This document shows, piece after piece, positions 1 through 8,778 of a stretch of 64,000 nucleotides of DNA; positions within the stretch are counted from its first letter, which is position 1; each line of letters starts with the position of its first letter. Under the pieces are notes generated by a model that was given only the letters and a program-made list of their open reading frames with translations, did no database searches and was not told the DNA's origin. The DNA lies in the NCBI RefSeq assembly GCF_003443895.1, contig NZ_QQOA01000001.1:124001-188000 (forward strand), in the 5' to 3' direction. The stretch is from Paraburkholderia phosphatilytica (lineage in GTDB: Bacteria > Pseudomonadota > Gammaproteobacteria > Burkholderiales > Burkholderiaceae). Made by a program: the position numbers and the translations under genes.

Positions 1-384
1 GCTGGTCTGGCAGACAAGGTCACCGTGATCACCGGGCTCGCGGCCGACAGCCTTCATGAACTGATCCGCAACGGTACCGCGCCGTTCGATCTGATCTTCA
101 TCGATGCGGACAAGAGCGGCAATCCCGACTATCTGCGTCTTACACTGCAACTCGCGCGCGCAGGCACCGTGATGGTCGCGGACAACGTGGTGCGCAGCGG
201 CCGCGTGGCCGATCGCTCGAGCAACGAACCCGACGCCGTCGGCATCCGCCGCTACTTCGATATGCTCGCTGCCGCGCCGGGCATCGACAGCACCGCCGTG
301 CAGACGGTCGGCATCAAGGGTTGGGATGGCTTCGCGATCTCGATCGTGTCGGACCCGGCAGCCGCGAGCGCCGCGCTGCGTTGA
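1..384 (+). CDS. O-methyltransferase, C-terminal part
   Basis: Partial gene: the reading frame is open from base 1, so the N-terminus lies outside the window. The visible part carries the class I SAM-dependent catechol-type O-methyltransferase signature. FIDADKSGNPDY supplies the Asp that typically binds the divalent metal and substrate hydroxyl. VMVADNVVRSGRV is the second metal-binding stretch. The protein ends with the usual short tail (GWDGFAISIV). It probably methylates a small phenolic or diol substrate in the cytosol, but the substrate cannot be told from this fragment. A GTG at 25 is in frame but is internal, because conserved residues precede it. Confidence 0.85.
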   Translation, partial: AGLADKVTVITGLAADSLHELIRNGTAPFDLIFIDADKSGNPDYLRLTLQLARAGTVMVADNVVRSGRVADRSSNEPDAVGIRRYFDMLAAAPGIDSTAVQTVGIKGWDGFAISIVSDPAAASAALR

Positions 385-424
385 TCGATGTTCGCGGCGC
401 GTGGTGCGTAGCGTGTTGCGATGC

Positions 425-451
425 CTGTAATGCGCTGCAATCGTATTACAG
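425..451. promoter_or_regulatory. Inverted repeat downstream of the methyltransferase
   Basis: CTGTAAT at 425-431 and ATTACAG at 445-451 are perfect 7-bp arms around a 13-base spacer. A further GATG/CATC pairing outside them is broken by one bulged base. It sits 40 bases after the methyltransferase stop and has no T-run on either side. It is therefore either a weak 3' hairpin or an operator for the next gene. Confidence 0.3.
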
Positions 452-598
452 CATCGTGCAAGACGATTCGCGCGAACCTTGAACTAGACTCTCGTTGACG
501 ACGACGTGCGTTGCCGTCTTCGACGAAGATCGCGTCGGTCTGCACACACCGGCGCGAAGCACGCGCACGTCGAGGTCAATCCGTCCGCGCCTGCATTC

Positions 599-979
599 AT
601 GACCTATCAAACGATGAACATCCAGGTGCTGACCGAACCGAACGGCGACTTCGTCTACCGTTTTTCGATCGGCCAGCACGCCTCGCTGTTGCGCACGCAC
701 GATCTCGACTCGCTGATCGAGCAGCTGATCATGCTGCGCGCGAGCAGCCGGCCGCCGCGCGCGGTCGAGCCCGTGAAAGAGCACAACTATCCGCTCGAGT
801 ACGACCCGTGCTGGCGGGTCGACCAGTCGCCGCTGCTCGATGGCCCCGTGCTGATGCTACGTCACGCGGGCGCCGGCTGGCTCGCGTACACGTTCACGGT
901 CGAGAGCCTCAGGCAATTGCTCGACGCGCTCGCCGCGAAGCCGCCCACCTCCGTCGAAACGAGCCAGCTCGTCAACTGA
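599..979 (+). CDS. Small conserved-looking hypothetical protein, 126 aa
   Basis: I do not recognise a family. The ATG at 599 (MTYQTMNIQV) was chosen over upstream in-frame starts because the N-terminal residues encoded before it are Arg-rich and low-complexity, like out-of-frame noise. The protein looks cytosolic: no signal peptide or membrane segment. It has a mixed alpha/beta pattern, with a Tyr/Trp-rich centre (LEYDPCWRVDQSPLLDG) and a C-terminal helix (VESLRQLLDALAAK). It stands alone between the methyltransferase and the outer-membrane block. Good codon-position bias suggests it is real; function unknown. Confidence 0.6.
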   Translation: MTYQTMNIQVLTEPNGDFVYRFSIGQHASLLRTHDLDSLIEQLIMLRASSRPPRAVEPVKEHNYPLEYDPCWRVDQSPLLDGPVLMLRHAGAGWLAYTFTVESLRQLLDALAAKPPTSVETSQLVN

Positions 980-1277
980 CCGTAGGCTTGTTTGCACCGC
1001 TCTTACGGTGTTCCCGACATTTCGCAAACGGTAAGCATCGCGAAGCGATCTTGGCACGCTATCGAAAAGGCGTCGCGCGCATTTCCAAAACTTTCGTGAC
1101 GATGTGCAGCGCGGCGCTTGCGCAGGAGCGTTGCGTCAAGCCAGTACGCGTGTTGCGGCATATCGCCATGTCGTCATGGCAACCATGCGGTTAAGCGCAG
1201 GTAACAGAGCGGTAAACCATAACGTCAGCCGCTTAGGTATCGTCGCACCCTGTCTGATCGATCGCTGGAGGTTCGAC

Positions 1278-1604
1278 ATGGTGCGAGCATTTCTCCCCGA
1301 CGTGCTGGACACGATAGTGCAGATGGCGCGCTGGATGGCAACCTCCAGTTCTCCCTCGCCTGGTTATCTGACGCAACGGGTCAGTCTGTCGCTCTCGCTG
1401 CTGCCGCGTCTGCGACGACCGGTGCTGCGCCGCGCGGTGGAAGTCGCGCCGCGCATCGCCGCCACGCTCGAAGCGACGCATCCGACACCCGGCTCGACGC
1501 AGCACGGCGCACCGACCACGTCGTCGGCCGGCGCGAGCCCACACTCCGACTGCCGCGAGCAGACGCCGTCCCACCCTCACTCAGGCGCAGCCACTTACTC
1601 GTGA
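1278..1604 (+). CDS. Hypothetical protein, 108 aa, coupled to the BamA-like gene
   Basis: The ATG at 1278 follows a GGAG at 1267-1270 with good spacing. Its stop TGA (1602-1604) overlaps the GTG start of the BamA-like gene at 1601 in a GTGA arrangement, which usually signals translational coupling. The N-terminal third has a hydrophobic/amphipathic run (MVRAFLPDVLDTIVQMARW). The rest is Ser/Pro/Thr/His-rich and looks disordered. No known domain. The composition is also compatible with a spurious reading frame, so reality rests mainly on the ribosome site and the exact overlap. Confidence 0.4.
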   Translation: MVRAFLPDVLDTIVQMARWMATSSSPSPGYLTQRVSLSLSLLPRLRRPVLRRAVEVAPRIAATLEATHPTPGSTQHGAPTTSSAGASPHSDCREQTPSHPHSGAATYS

Positions 1605-3925
1605 AGATGAAGTTCCGCTTTTTCAGGTCGCGCGGCATCGACGCCGCGCTCGCTGTCGCCGTCAACGCCATCATCATGCCTGCCGCACACGCCGCCACAC
1701 CGATCGTGATCCGCGACATTCGTCTCGAAGGCCTGCAGCGCATCGAGGCGAGCACGCTCTTTTCGTATCTGCCGGTCAAGCGCGGCGACACGTTCGACGA
1801 CGACAAGGCGTCGGAGATCATCCGCAAGCTGTACGCGACGGGCTTCTTCAACGACGTGAAGGTGTCGACCGAAGGCGACGTGCTGGTCGTGCAGGTGGCA
1901 GAACGCGCCGCGATCGGCAGCATCGATTTCGCCGGCATTCACGAGTTCGACAAGGACGCGCTCACGAAGGCGCTGAACAGCGTCGGGCTGTCGCCGGGCC
2001 GCTACTACGACAAGGCGCTCATCGACAAATCCGAGCAGGAACTGAAACGGCAGTACCTGACGCGCGGCTACTACGCGGCGGAAGTGACCACGACGATTTC
2101 GCCGCTCGACCGCAATCGCGTCGGCATCCTGTTCTCGGTGACGGAAGGACCGAGCGCGAAGATCCGCCAGGTCAACTTCATCGGCAATCACGTGTTCAGC
2201 GACGGTACGCTGCGCGACGAGATGCAGGAGTCCACGCCGAACTGGTTCTCGTGGTACACGAAGAACGACCTGTACACGAAAGACAAGCTGACGGGCGATC
2301 TGGAAAACGTCCGCAACTACTACCTGAATCGCGGCTACCTCGAGTTCAACATCGAGTCGACCCAGGTGCAGCTGTCGCCCGACAAGAAGGACATGTACCT
2401 GACGCTGACGGTGCACGAGGGACAGCCGTACACGATCTCCGGTATTCGTCTGGCGGGCAATCTGCTCGACCGCGAGGCGGAGCTGAACGGGCTGGTCAAG
2501 ATCAAGGCCGGCGACCGTTTTTCCGCCGAAAAGCTGCAGGCCACCACGAAGGCGATTGTCGACAAGCTCGGCGAATACGGCTACGCGTTCGCCACGGTGA
2601 ACGCGGTGCCGCAGATCGACCAGGAGCATCACAAGGTCGACCTGACGCTGAACGTCGATCCGAGCCGCCGCGTGTACGTGCGGCGCGTGAACATCGAAGG
2701 CAACACGAAGACGCGCGACGAAGTGGTGCGCCGTGAAATGCGCCAGCTCGAAAGCTCGTGGTTCGATTCGAACCGCCTCTCGCTGTCGAAAGACCGCATC
2801 AATCGTCTCGGCTACTTCACGAACGTCGATATCACGACGGTGCCCGTGGAAGGCACGCAGGACCAGGTGGACATCGACGTGAAGCTGGAAGAAAAACCGA
2901 CCGGTACGCTGTCGCTGGGTCTCGGCTACGGCTCGGGCGAAGGTCCGATCATTTCGGCCGGCATTTCGCAGGACAACGTGTTCGGCTCCGGCACGAGTCT
3001 CGCGCTGAACGTGAACACGTCGACCACCTATCGCACGTTGACGGTCACGCAGGTCGATCCGTATTTCACGATCGACGGCATCAAGCGCATCACCGACGTC
3101 TACTATCGCACCACCGAGCCGCTGTACTACTCGAGCACGACGGATACGAGCTTCCGCATCATCTCGATGGGTGTCGATACGAAGTTCGGCATTCCGTTCT
3201 CGGAAGCCGACATGGTGTACTTCGGCCTCGGTCTCGAACAGGACCGGCTCGATATCGATTCGACCACGCCGCAGAGCTACAAGGACTACGTAGCCGATTT
3301 CGGCCGCGTGTCGAACGAAGTGCCGCTCACGCTCGGCTGGTCGCGCGACAACCGCGACAGCGTGCTGATTCCGAGCCGCGGCTATTACCTGAACACGTCC
3401 GCGAAGTACGGCACGCCGATCACCGGCACGACGTTCTACAAGATGGATGCGCAGGCGCAGTACTACTACTCGTTCGCGCGCGGCTTCATTCTCGGCCTGA
3501 ACTTCCAGGGCGGCTACGGCAACGGCCTCGACGGCAAGCCGTTCCCGATCTTCGAGAACTACTACGCGGGCGGTATCGGTTCGGTGCGCGGCTACGAGTC
3601 CGGCTCGCTGGGCCCGCGCGATACCTCGACGGGCGACCCGATCGGCGGCTCGAAGATGATCGTCGGCAACATCGAGATGACGTTCCCGCTGCCGGGCACC
3701 GGCTACGACCGCACACTGCGCGTGTTCAGCTTCATGGACGGCGGCAACGTGTGGGGCACCGAAGGCGAGAGCACCGGCGCGAACGGCCTGCGCTACAGCT
3801 ACGGTCTGGGCCTCGAATGGATCTCGCCGATCGGCCCGCTGAAGATCTCGTACGCGCTGCCGCTGATCCGGCACGCGAACGACAAGTACCAGAAGTTCCA
3901 GTTCCAGATTGGCACGTCGTTCTAA
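1601..3925 (+). CDS. BamA-like outer-membrane assembly protein (Omp85 family)
   Basis: 774 residues with a signal peptide ending near AAHA (about residue 31). Five POTRA-type repeats follow to about residue 430, each with the characteristic xxGNxx..D turn (for example VNFIGNHVFSDGTL, VNIEGNTKTRDEVV). The C-terminal half is a 16-strand beta-barrel that keeps the lid-loop motif IGSVRGYESGSLGP and ends in aromatic F, as barrel proteins do. Family role: insertion of beta-barrel proteins into the outer membrane. The main bamA of Burkholderiaceae normally lies with rseP, skp and lpxD. None of these is here, and an LptD homologue follows 2 bases later, so I infer a second, dedicated BamA. GTG is used as start (MKMKFRF...). 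Confidence 0.9.
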   Translation: MKMKFRFFRSRGIDAALAVAVNAIIMPAAHAATPIVIRDIRLEGLQRIEASTLFSYLPVKRGDTFDDDKASEIIRKLYATGFFNDVKVSTEGDVLVVQVAERAAIGSIDFAGIHEFDKDALTKALNSVGLSPGRYYDKALIDKSEQELKRQYLTRGYYAAEVTTTISPLDRNRVGILFSVTEGPSAKIRQVNFIGNHVFSDGTLRDEMQESTPNWFSWYTKNDLYTKDKLTGDLENVRNYYLNRGYLEFNIESTQVQLSPDKKDMYLTLTVHEGQPYTISGIRLAGNLLDREAELNGLVKIKAGDRFSAEKLQATTKAIVDKLGEYGYAFATVNAVPQIDQEHHKVDLTLNVDPSRRVYVRRVNIEGNTKTRDEVVRREMRQLESSWFDSNRLSLSKDRINRLGYFTNVDITTVPVEGTQDQVDIDVKLEEKPTGTLSLGLGYGSGEGPIISAGISQDNVFGSGTSLALNVNTSTTYRTLTVTQVDPYFTIDGIKRITDVYYRTTEPLYYSSTTDTSFRIISMGVDTKFGIPFSEADMVYFGLGLEQDRLDIDSTTPQSYKDYVADFGRVSNEVPLTLGWSRDNRDSVLIPSRGYYLNTSAKYGTPITGTTFYKMDAQAQYYYSFARGFILGLNFQGGYGNGLDGKPFPIFENYYAGGIGSVRGYESGSLGPRDTSTGDPIGGSKMIVGNIEMTFPLPGTGYDRTLRVFSFMDGGNVWGTEGESTGANGLRYSYGLGLEWISPIGPLKISYALPLIRHANDKYQKFQFQIGTSF

Positions 3926-3927
3926 CG

Positions 3928-6276
3928 GTGCGTTTTATCTTCTCCCCTTCCCGTTGGTTGAACGCACCGCGGCTCGTCCGGCGCTCGCTGGACGTGCTGC
4001 TGATCCTGCCCGCGTGGGTCGCGCACAGCGCCTACGCGCAGCTGAGCGGCGACGCCGCGCAGCCTGAACGGCTCGACGGACCGTGGAGCCTGTCGGTTAC
4101 GCCGCAGCTCGGCGAGCATCCGCTCGCACCGGGCCAGACGCCCGCGACATTCGGCATCGGCAGCAGCGCGACCGGCACGTCGGACCAGGACCTCGCGCTC
4201 AAGGGCAGCGCCGAGCTGCGTCGCGCGACGGCCGTCGTGCAGGCCGATGCGATCCACTACGACGTGGACCGCGACGTGGCCGATGCCTTCGGCCACGTGA
4301 AGCTCACGCGCGAAGGCAACGTGTTCGCCGGTCCGTACGCGCATCTGCTCGTCGACGCGACCGAAGGCACGATGACCGCGCCGAAGTACCACTTCCTGCT
4401 GACCGACGGCAACGGTTCGGGCACGCGCATCGACCTGCACGACGACCAGCACGAAACGCTCTACCAGGGCACTTATACGACCTGCCAGTGCGTCGACGAT
4501 CCGTCGTGGTACGTGCGTGCGTCGCGGCTCGAACTCGACAACGCGGAAGGTCTCGGCACCGCGTACAACGGCGTGCTGTTCTTCCAGGGCGTGCCGATTT
4601 TCGCGTCGCCGTGGCTGTCGTTTCCGCTCGATGGCGAACGCCGCACCGGCATCCTGCCGCCTACTTTCTCGCTCAGCTCGTCGAACGGTTATGACCTCGC
4701 GGTGCCGATCTACTTCAATCTCGCGCCGAACTACGACCTGATGCTGACGCCGCGCCTGATGTCGAAGCGCGGCGCGATGCTGACGAGCGACTATCGCTAC
4801 CTGACGCCTACGTATTCGGGCACGCTCTCCGTGCTGTACCTGCCCGACGACGCGATCACGAAAACCAACCGCTATTCGATCTCGTTCCAGCATCAGCAGA
4901 ATCTCGGCAACGGCTTCGGCGCGTACGTGAACTACAACCGCGTGTCCGACGCGAACGTCACGACCGACCTCGCGAATACGAACGCGGTGATCCTGGGCGG
5001 CGAAAGCGTGTTCCAGCAGGAAGCCGGCGTCACGTACAACAGCGGGCCATGGTCGGTGCTGACGCGCGTGCAGACCTGGCAGTCGTTCTCGGGCACGGTG
5101 CCGCCGTACAACCGCGAGCCCGAGGCCAATGTGAAGTACGCGCGCTACGACGTAGGCGGTTTCGATTTCGGCGCCACGGCAGATGCGACCCGCTTCACGA
5201 TTCCCACCGCGGATTCGACCCAGGGCGAACGTCTGACCTTCGACCCGTACGTCAGCTATCCGATCGAGCGGCCCGGCTGGTACGTGATCCCGAAACTGCA
5301 GTGGCATTTCGCGTCGTACGACCTGACGTCGATCGGCAGCGATGCGCCGTCGGGTCAGCCGAAGACCTTCAGCTTCAACGTGCCGACGCTGTCGTTCGAT
5401 ACCGGCGCGACCTTCGAGCGCAACGTGAACCTGTTCGGCGTCAGCATAATCCAGACGCTCGAGCCGCGGCTCTACTACGTGTACACGCCGTACCGCGACC
5501 AGAACTTCGCGCCGATCTTCGATACCGCGCCGCTCGACTTCGGCCTCTCCGAAGTGTTCACGAGCAACCGCTTCGTGGGCGGCGATCGCGTGTCCGACAT
5601 GAACCGCGTGACGGCCGGCCTGACCACGCGCTTCCTCGATGCGGGCAGCGGCCAGGAACTCGCGCGCTTCGTGATCGCGCAGGAGTATTACTTCCGCACC
5701 ACCCAGGTGACGATGACCGACGACTCGCCGCCTACCGCAGGCCCGTCGAGCCTGATTCTCGGCGACTCGCTGAACCTGGGCGGCGACGTGTCGATCCAGC
5801 AGGGCATCGCGTACAACCAGTCGAGCGACGAGTTCGCGCAGGCTACCGCGGGCGTGTCGTGGAAGCCCGCCGAGGGCAAGGTGTTCAACGCGGCCTACCT
5901 CTACGCCCGCGAAAACACCACGCTCGATCAGCAGGCGGAGAACCAGGTGCTGCTGTCCGGGCAGTGGCCGATCACGCGACGCATGTCGGGCGTCGGGCTG
6001 ATCGACTACGACATGGTGAGCCACCGGATTCTCGCCGGCCTGCTCGGCATGCAGTACACGGCCGACTGCTGGGCGATCAGCCTCGCGCTCGAGAAGTACA
6101 CGAACGTCAGCTCCACGTCGACGCCGAGCACCGGCACGCGCGTGCTGATGCAGCTGCAACTGAACGGCATGAGCAAGATCGACAATGGCCTGTTGCAGCA
6201 GTTCAAGGCGGACGTGCCGGGCTATTCGGTCACGCCATCCGAAGCGCCGGAGTCGCGCTTCTCCGACTACCCCTGA
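3928..6276 (+). CDS. LptD-like LPS-assembly outer-membrane protein
   Basis: 782 residues from a GTG at 3928, two bases after the BamA-like stop. The open frame extends far upstream, but that part is the shadow of the BamA gene. The N-terminus is a signal peptide ending AYA (about residue 37). Next comes the OstA/LptA-like jellyroll domain (VVQADAIHYDVDRDVADAFGH), then an LptD barrel domain. LptD places lipopolysaccharide in the outer leaflet. Only three cysteines exist in the mature protein: a TCQC pair near residue 190 and one in YTADCW near 710. The N-terminal Cys and the adjacent CC pair of E. coli LptD are absent. The usual neighbours surA and pdxA are absent, so this is probably an accessory paralogue partnered with the gene upstream. 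Confidence 0.87.
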   Translation: MRFIFSPSRWLNAPRLVRRSLDVLLILPAWVAHSAYAQLSGDAAQPERLDGPWSLSVTPQLGEHPLAPGQTPATFGIGSSATGTSDQDLALKGSAELRRATAVVQADAIHYDVDRDVADAFGHVKLTREGNVFAGPYAHLLVDATEGTMTAPKYHFLLTDGNGSGTRIDLHDDQHETLYQGTYTTCQCVDDPSWYVRASRLELDNAEGLGTAYNGVLFFQGVPIFASPWLSFPLDGERRTGILPPTFSLSSSNGYDLAVPIYFNLAPNYDLMLTPRLMSKRGAMLTSDYRYLTPTYSGTLSVLYLPDDAITKTNRYSISFQHQQNLGNGFGAYVNYNRVSDANVTTDLANTNAVILGGESVFQQEAGVTYNSGPWSVLTRVQTWQSFSGTVPPYNREPEANVKYARYDVGGFDFGATADATRFTIPTADSTQGERLTFDPYVSYPIERPGWYVIPKLQWHFASYDLTSIGSDAPSGQPKTFSFNVPTLSFDTGATFERNVNLFGVSIIQTLEPRLYYVYTPYRDQNFAPIFDTAPLDFGLSEVFTSNRFVGGDRVSDMNRVTAGLTTRFLDAGSGQELARFVIAQEYYFRTTQVTMTDDSPPTAGPSSLILGDSLNLGGDVSIQQGIAYNQSSDEFAQATAGVSWKPAEGKVFNAAYLYARENTTLDQQAENQVLLSGQWPITRRMSGVGLIDYDMVSHRILAGLLGMQYTADCWAISLALEKYTNVSSTSTPSTGTRVLMQLQLNGMSKIDNGLLQQFKADVPGYSVTPSEAPESRFSDYP

Positions 6277-6405
6277 TACATCGCCGATGTCGTAATCGAC
6301 CGTAAACGCAGGCGTAAACCGATTAACAGTTCCCTGACCTAGACTTTGTGCGCCGGATTCATCGCCACGCGCATCGCCGATGCCGTGGCTCGACTCAGGG
6401 AATGC

Positions 6406-7719
6406 ATGGCGCCCAAAGCTCAAGCCGTTTTTCTGCACACCGGATACCGCACCGCTGGAACGTGGCTCTGGTCGTGCTTCCGTCGCCTCGACGAGGTCGC
6501 AGCGTGGTACGAACCGCTGCACGAAATGCTCGCGACGATCGACCACGCAAAGATCGCAACCAGCACCGCCGATAGCTGGCGCTCGGGGCATCCCGCGCTG
6601 GATGCGCCGTATTTCGCGGAGTTTTCGCGTTTTCTGCGGCCCGGAGGCGTGGGCATCGCGGGTTACGAAGCGCGTTTCGCAATCGATCGCCTGGATGGCG
6701 AAGCCGAACCCGAGGATGCTGCCGCGATCAAAGCGTACGTGCGCACGCTGATCGCCGCATCGGAACACGATGGCCGCATGCCCGTGTTCAAGTTCTGCCG
6801 TTCGCTCGGCCGCTTGCCATGGTTTCATCGCACGTTTGCCGACGCCGCGCACATCGTCGTGTTGAAGAACCCCGTTTCGCAATGGCAATCGTGCTGGCAG
6901 TTGCTCGCGAAGCATCGCAACGCGCATTTCGTCGCGGTGCCGTTTGCGGTGCTGTCGTTCAACCGCGATGACCCCGTGGTGCGCAGAACGCTGGACGCAC
7001 TGCGCGTGACCTTGCCCGATGTGCCGGCGCCTTCTGCTTTGGAACATCGCGACATCGTCGTGCATACGCTCACGTATTTCAGCCAGTACGTCGCAAGCCT
7101 CGCGCCGCTCGATGCGTACCGGGGTTTCCTTGCGCACTGGCTGCTGTCGCTGCGTCATGTTGCGATGCACGCGGATGCGATCTTCGACTGCGATCTCGCG
7201 TCGTGGTCGCCGCACTATCTGCAGTCCGCCCAGCGCTGGGTCCAGCGTCTCACCGGCCTCGCGCCAACGTTTCCATCCAGCGCGCAACATGGGCTCGCAA
7301 ACCGTTCGTGCGGATTCGACGCGATGGAAGGCTTCGCACTGCACCTCGACGCTGCACGACTGGCGGCGGAATGGGTACAACGTGGCCTGATGCACGCCGA
7401 CACGCTTGCGCTGATCCAGAGCAAGCTCGCGCAGGCAACCCAGGTGCAAGGCTTCGGCCTGCATGCGCATGGCGCCGGCGCACCCGGCGCGTTGTCGCAT
7501 TCGACGCATCTGATGCAGGTGAACCTGATCGACGGCGCGGATCTCGATGCGACGCTGTTCAGCGAACTCAGCACGGCACGCGCCGCGCTGGCGGACGCGC
7601 AGCAGCGCCACAGCGATACGCGCAGGCGCTTCGCGAGTCGCGCATTCCATGCATTGCTGCACCCGCTATCGGGGCGGCGCGCGGATTCGCGGCTACGCGA
7701 TCCAGGCCGCGTCGCGTAA
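6406..7719 (+). CDS. Sulfotransferase-like protein, 437 aa
   Basis: The ATG at 6406, preceded by AGGGA, gives 437 residues; a TTG at 6346 would add 20. Residues 11-21 (HTGYRTAGTWL) resemble the 5'-phosphosulfate loop of PAPS-dependent sulfotransferases. IVVLKNPVSQWQSCW resembles their 3'-phosphate strand-loop-helix (R/K-x-P-x-x-x-x-x-S). The second half has no clear match. No signal peptide, so a cytosolic enzyme. It follows the LptD-like gene by about 130 bases and could modify an envelope glycan or lipid, but that is inference from position only. Its 3' end overlaps the convergent LysR gene by 27 bases. Confidence 0.6.
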   Translation: MAPKAQAVFLHTGYRTAGTWLWSCFRRLDEVAAWYEPLHEMLATIDHAKIATSTADSWRSGHPALDAPYFAEFSRFLRPGGVGIAGYEARFAIDRLDGEAEPEDAAAIKAYVRTLIAASEHDGRMPVFKFCRSLGRLPWFHRTFADAAHIVVLKNPVSQWQSCWQLLAKHRNAHFVAVPFAVLSFNRDDPVVRRTLDALRVTLPDVPAPSALEHRDIVVHTLTYFSQYVASLAPLDAYRGFLAHWLLSLRHVAMHADAIFDCDLASWSPHYLQSAQRWVQRLTGLAPTFPSSAQHGLANRSCGFDAMEGFALHLDAARLAAEWVQRGLMHADTLALIQSKLAQATQVQGFGLHAHGAGAPGALSHSTHLMQVNLIDGADLDATLFSELSTARAALADAQQRHSDTRRRFASRAFHALLHPLSGRRADSRLRDPGRVA

Positions 7720-8613
7720 GCGCAGTTCGATGAACTCCTTGAGCAGCTTCACGCGCTCCGGCAAATGCGGCCGGTACGGCGCGATCCACTGCACGTCGGA
7801 GTCCACCTTCGCGTAGTCGCTGAGCACGTGTACGAGCGCGCCCTGCTGGATATGCGCCTGCACATCCCAGTACGGACGCAGCGCGATGCCCGCGCCGCTC
7901 AGCGCCCAGTCGCGCAGCACCTCGCCGTGATTGCTGGACAGCACGCCCGATACCCGCACGTCGACGATGGGTTCCTCGCTCGCTTGCGGCCCTACCCGGC
8001 TCAGCCGCCAGATGTTGGCGGGCATGTCGCGCTCCAGCATCAACAGACACGTGTGATTGCGCAGATCGTCCAGGTTCCGCGGCGTACCGGCCTCCTGCAG
8101 GTACGCATGCGAAGCGACCATCACGCGATTGTTCTTCGCGAGCGTCTGCACGATCCATCGCGTGGTGGACGGCTGCCAGAGCCACACGGCGGCGTCGAAT
8201 CCCTCTGCCTGCAGATCGGGCAAGCGGTTGGTCAGATAGAGCTCGACGCGCACGGACGGATAACGCCGCGAAAACCCGTCGACGATGGGCGCGAGCCACT
8301 GTCGTCCAAACCCCATGTTGCACGCGAGCCTGACGAGACCGACGGGCGTCGTGCTGAAATCCGCCACGCGCGATTCGAGACTCGCGAAGCCGGCCAGCAC
8401 CTGCATCGCCAGTTCGCAATACAGGTCGCCCTCAGGCGTCGGCACCACGCTGCGGGTGGTGCGCCTGAAGAGCCGCACGGCCATCACTGCTTCCACCTGC
8501 GCAAGCCGCTTCGTGATGGCCGCGCCGCTCACGCCAAGCCGTCTCGCCGCACCGATCAGGCTGCCCGTCTCCTTGATCGCGAGCACCATCGCCAGGTCGG
8601 ATCGCTCGAGCAT
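7693..8613 (-). CDS. LysR-family transcriptional regulator
   Basis: 306 residues. An N-terminal winged helix-turn-helix (residues about 1-60: SDLAMVLAIKETGSLIGAARRLGVS) is followed by the LysR effector-binding domain. The ATG at 8613 has GAGG 8 bases upstream; a start at 8646 would add 11 residues. It is divergent from the MFS/dehydrogenase operon starting at 8779, the standard arrangement for a LysR activator of an adjacent catabolic operon. The effector is presumably the substrate of that pathway and is not identifiable. Confidence 0.92.
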   Translation of the reverse strand: MLERSDLAMVLAIKETGSLIGAARRLGVSGAAITKRLAQVEAVMAVRLFRRTTRSVVPTPEGDLYCELAMQVLAGFASLESRVADFSTTPVGLVRLACNMGFGRQWLAPIVDGFSRRYPSVRVELYLTNRLPDLQAEGFDAAVWLWQPSTTRWIVQTLAKNNRVMVASHAYLQEAGTPRNLDDLRNHTCLLMLERDMPANIWRLSRVGPQASEEPIVDVRVSGVLSSNHGEVLRDWALSGAGIALRPYWDVQAHIQQGALVHVLSDYAKVDSDVQWIAPYRPHLPERVKLLKEFIELRLRDAAWIA

Positions 8614-8653
8614 TACCAACCTCAGGTAAAGAAAGAAGTGAATCATTATGCTC

Positions 8654-8667
8654 TTGTGACGCCACAA
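8654..8667. promoter_or_regulatory. Putative LysR operator between divergent genes
   Basis: TTGTG (8654-8658) and CACAA (8663-8667) form a perfect 5-4-5 dyad in the 165-base gap between the LysR gene and the MFS transporter. It has the T-rich/A-rich arm character of LysR boxes, and no better dyad was seen in the gap. Confidence 0.4.
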
Positions 8668-8778
8668 TAATCGGCCAAGAATGCAGGGACAGGCGAGAGC
8701 CAGACGAGCGTCCCGTTGCCTGGGTCTAGCCCGACAAGAAGCGCAGCACGACTGCGCGACAAGACAACGGAGACACCC

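Noticed and set aside
1595..3874. 759-codon open frame antisense to the BamA-like gene, and a similar 1246-codon frame at 3922-7662
   Set aside because: Both are mirror shadows of GC-rich coding sequence: His/Arg/Asp/Val-rich composition, no domain and no ribosome site. The plus-strand genes have full family motifs.
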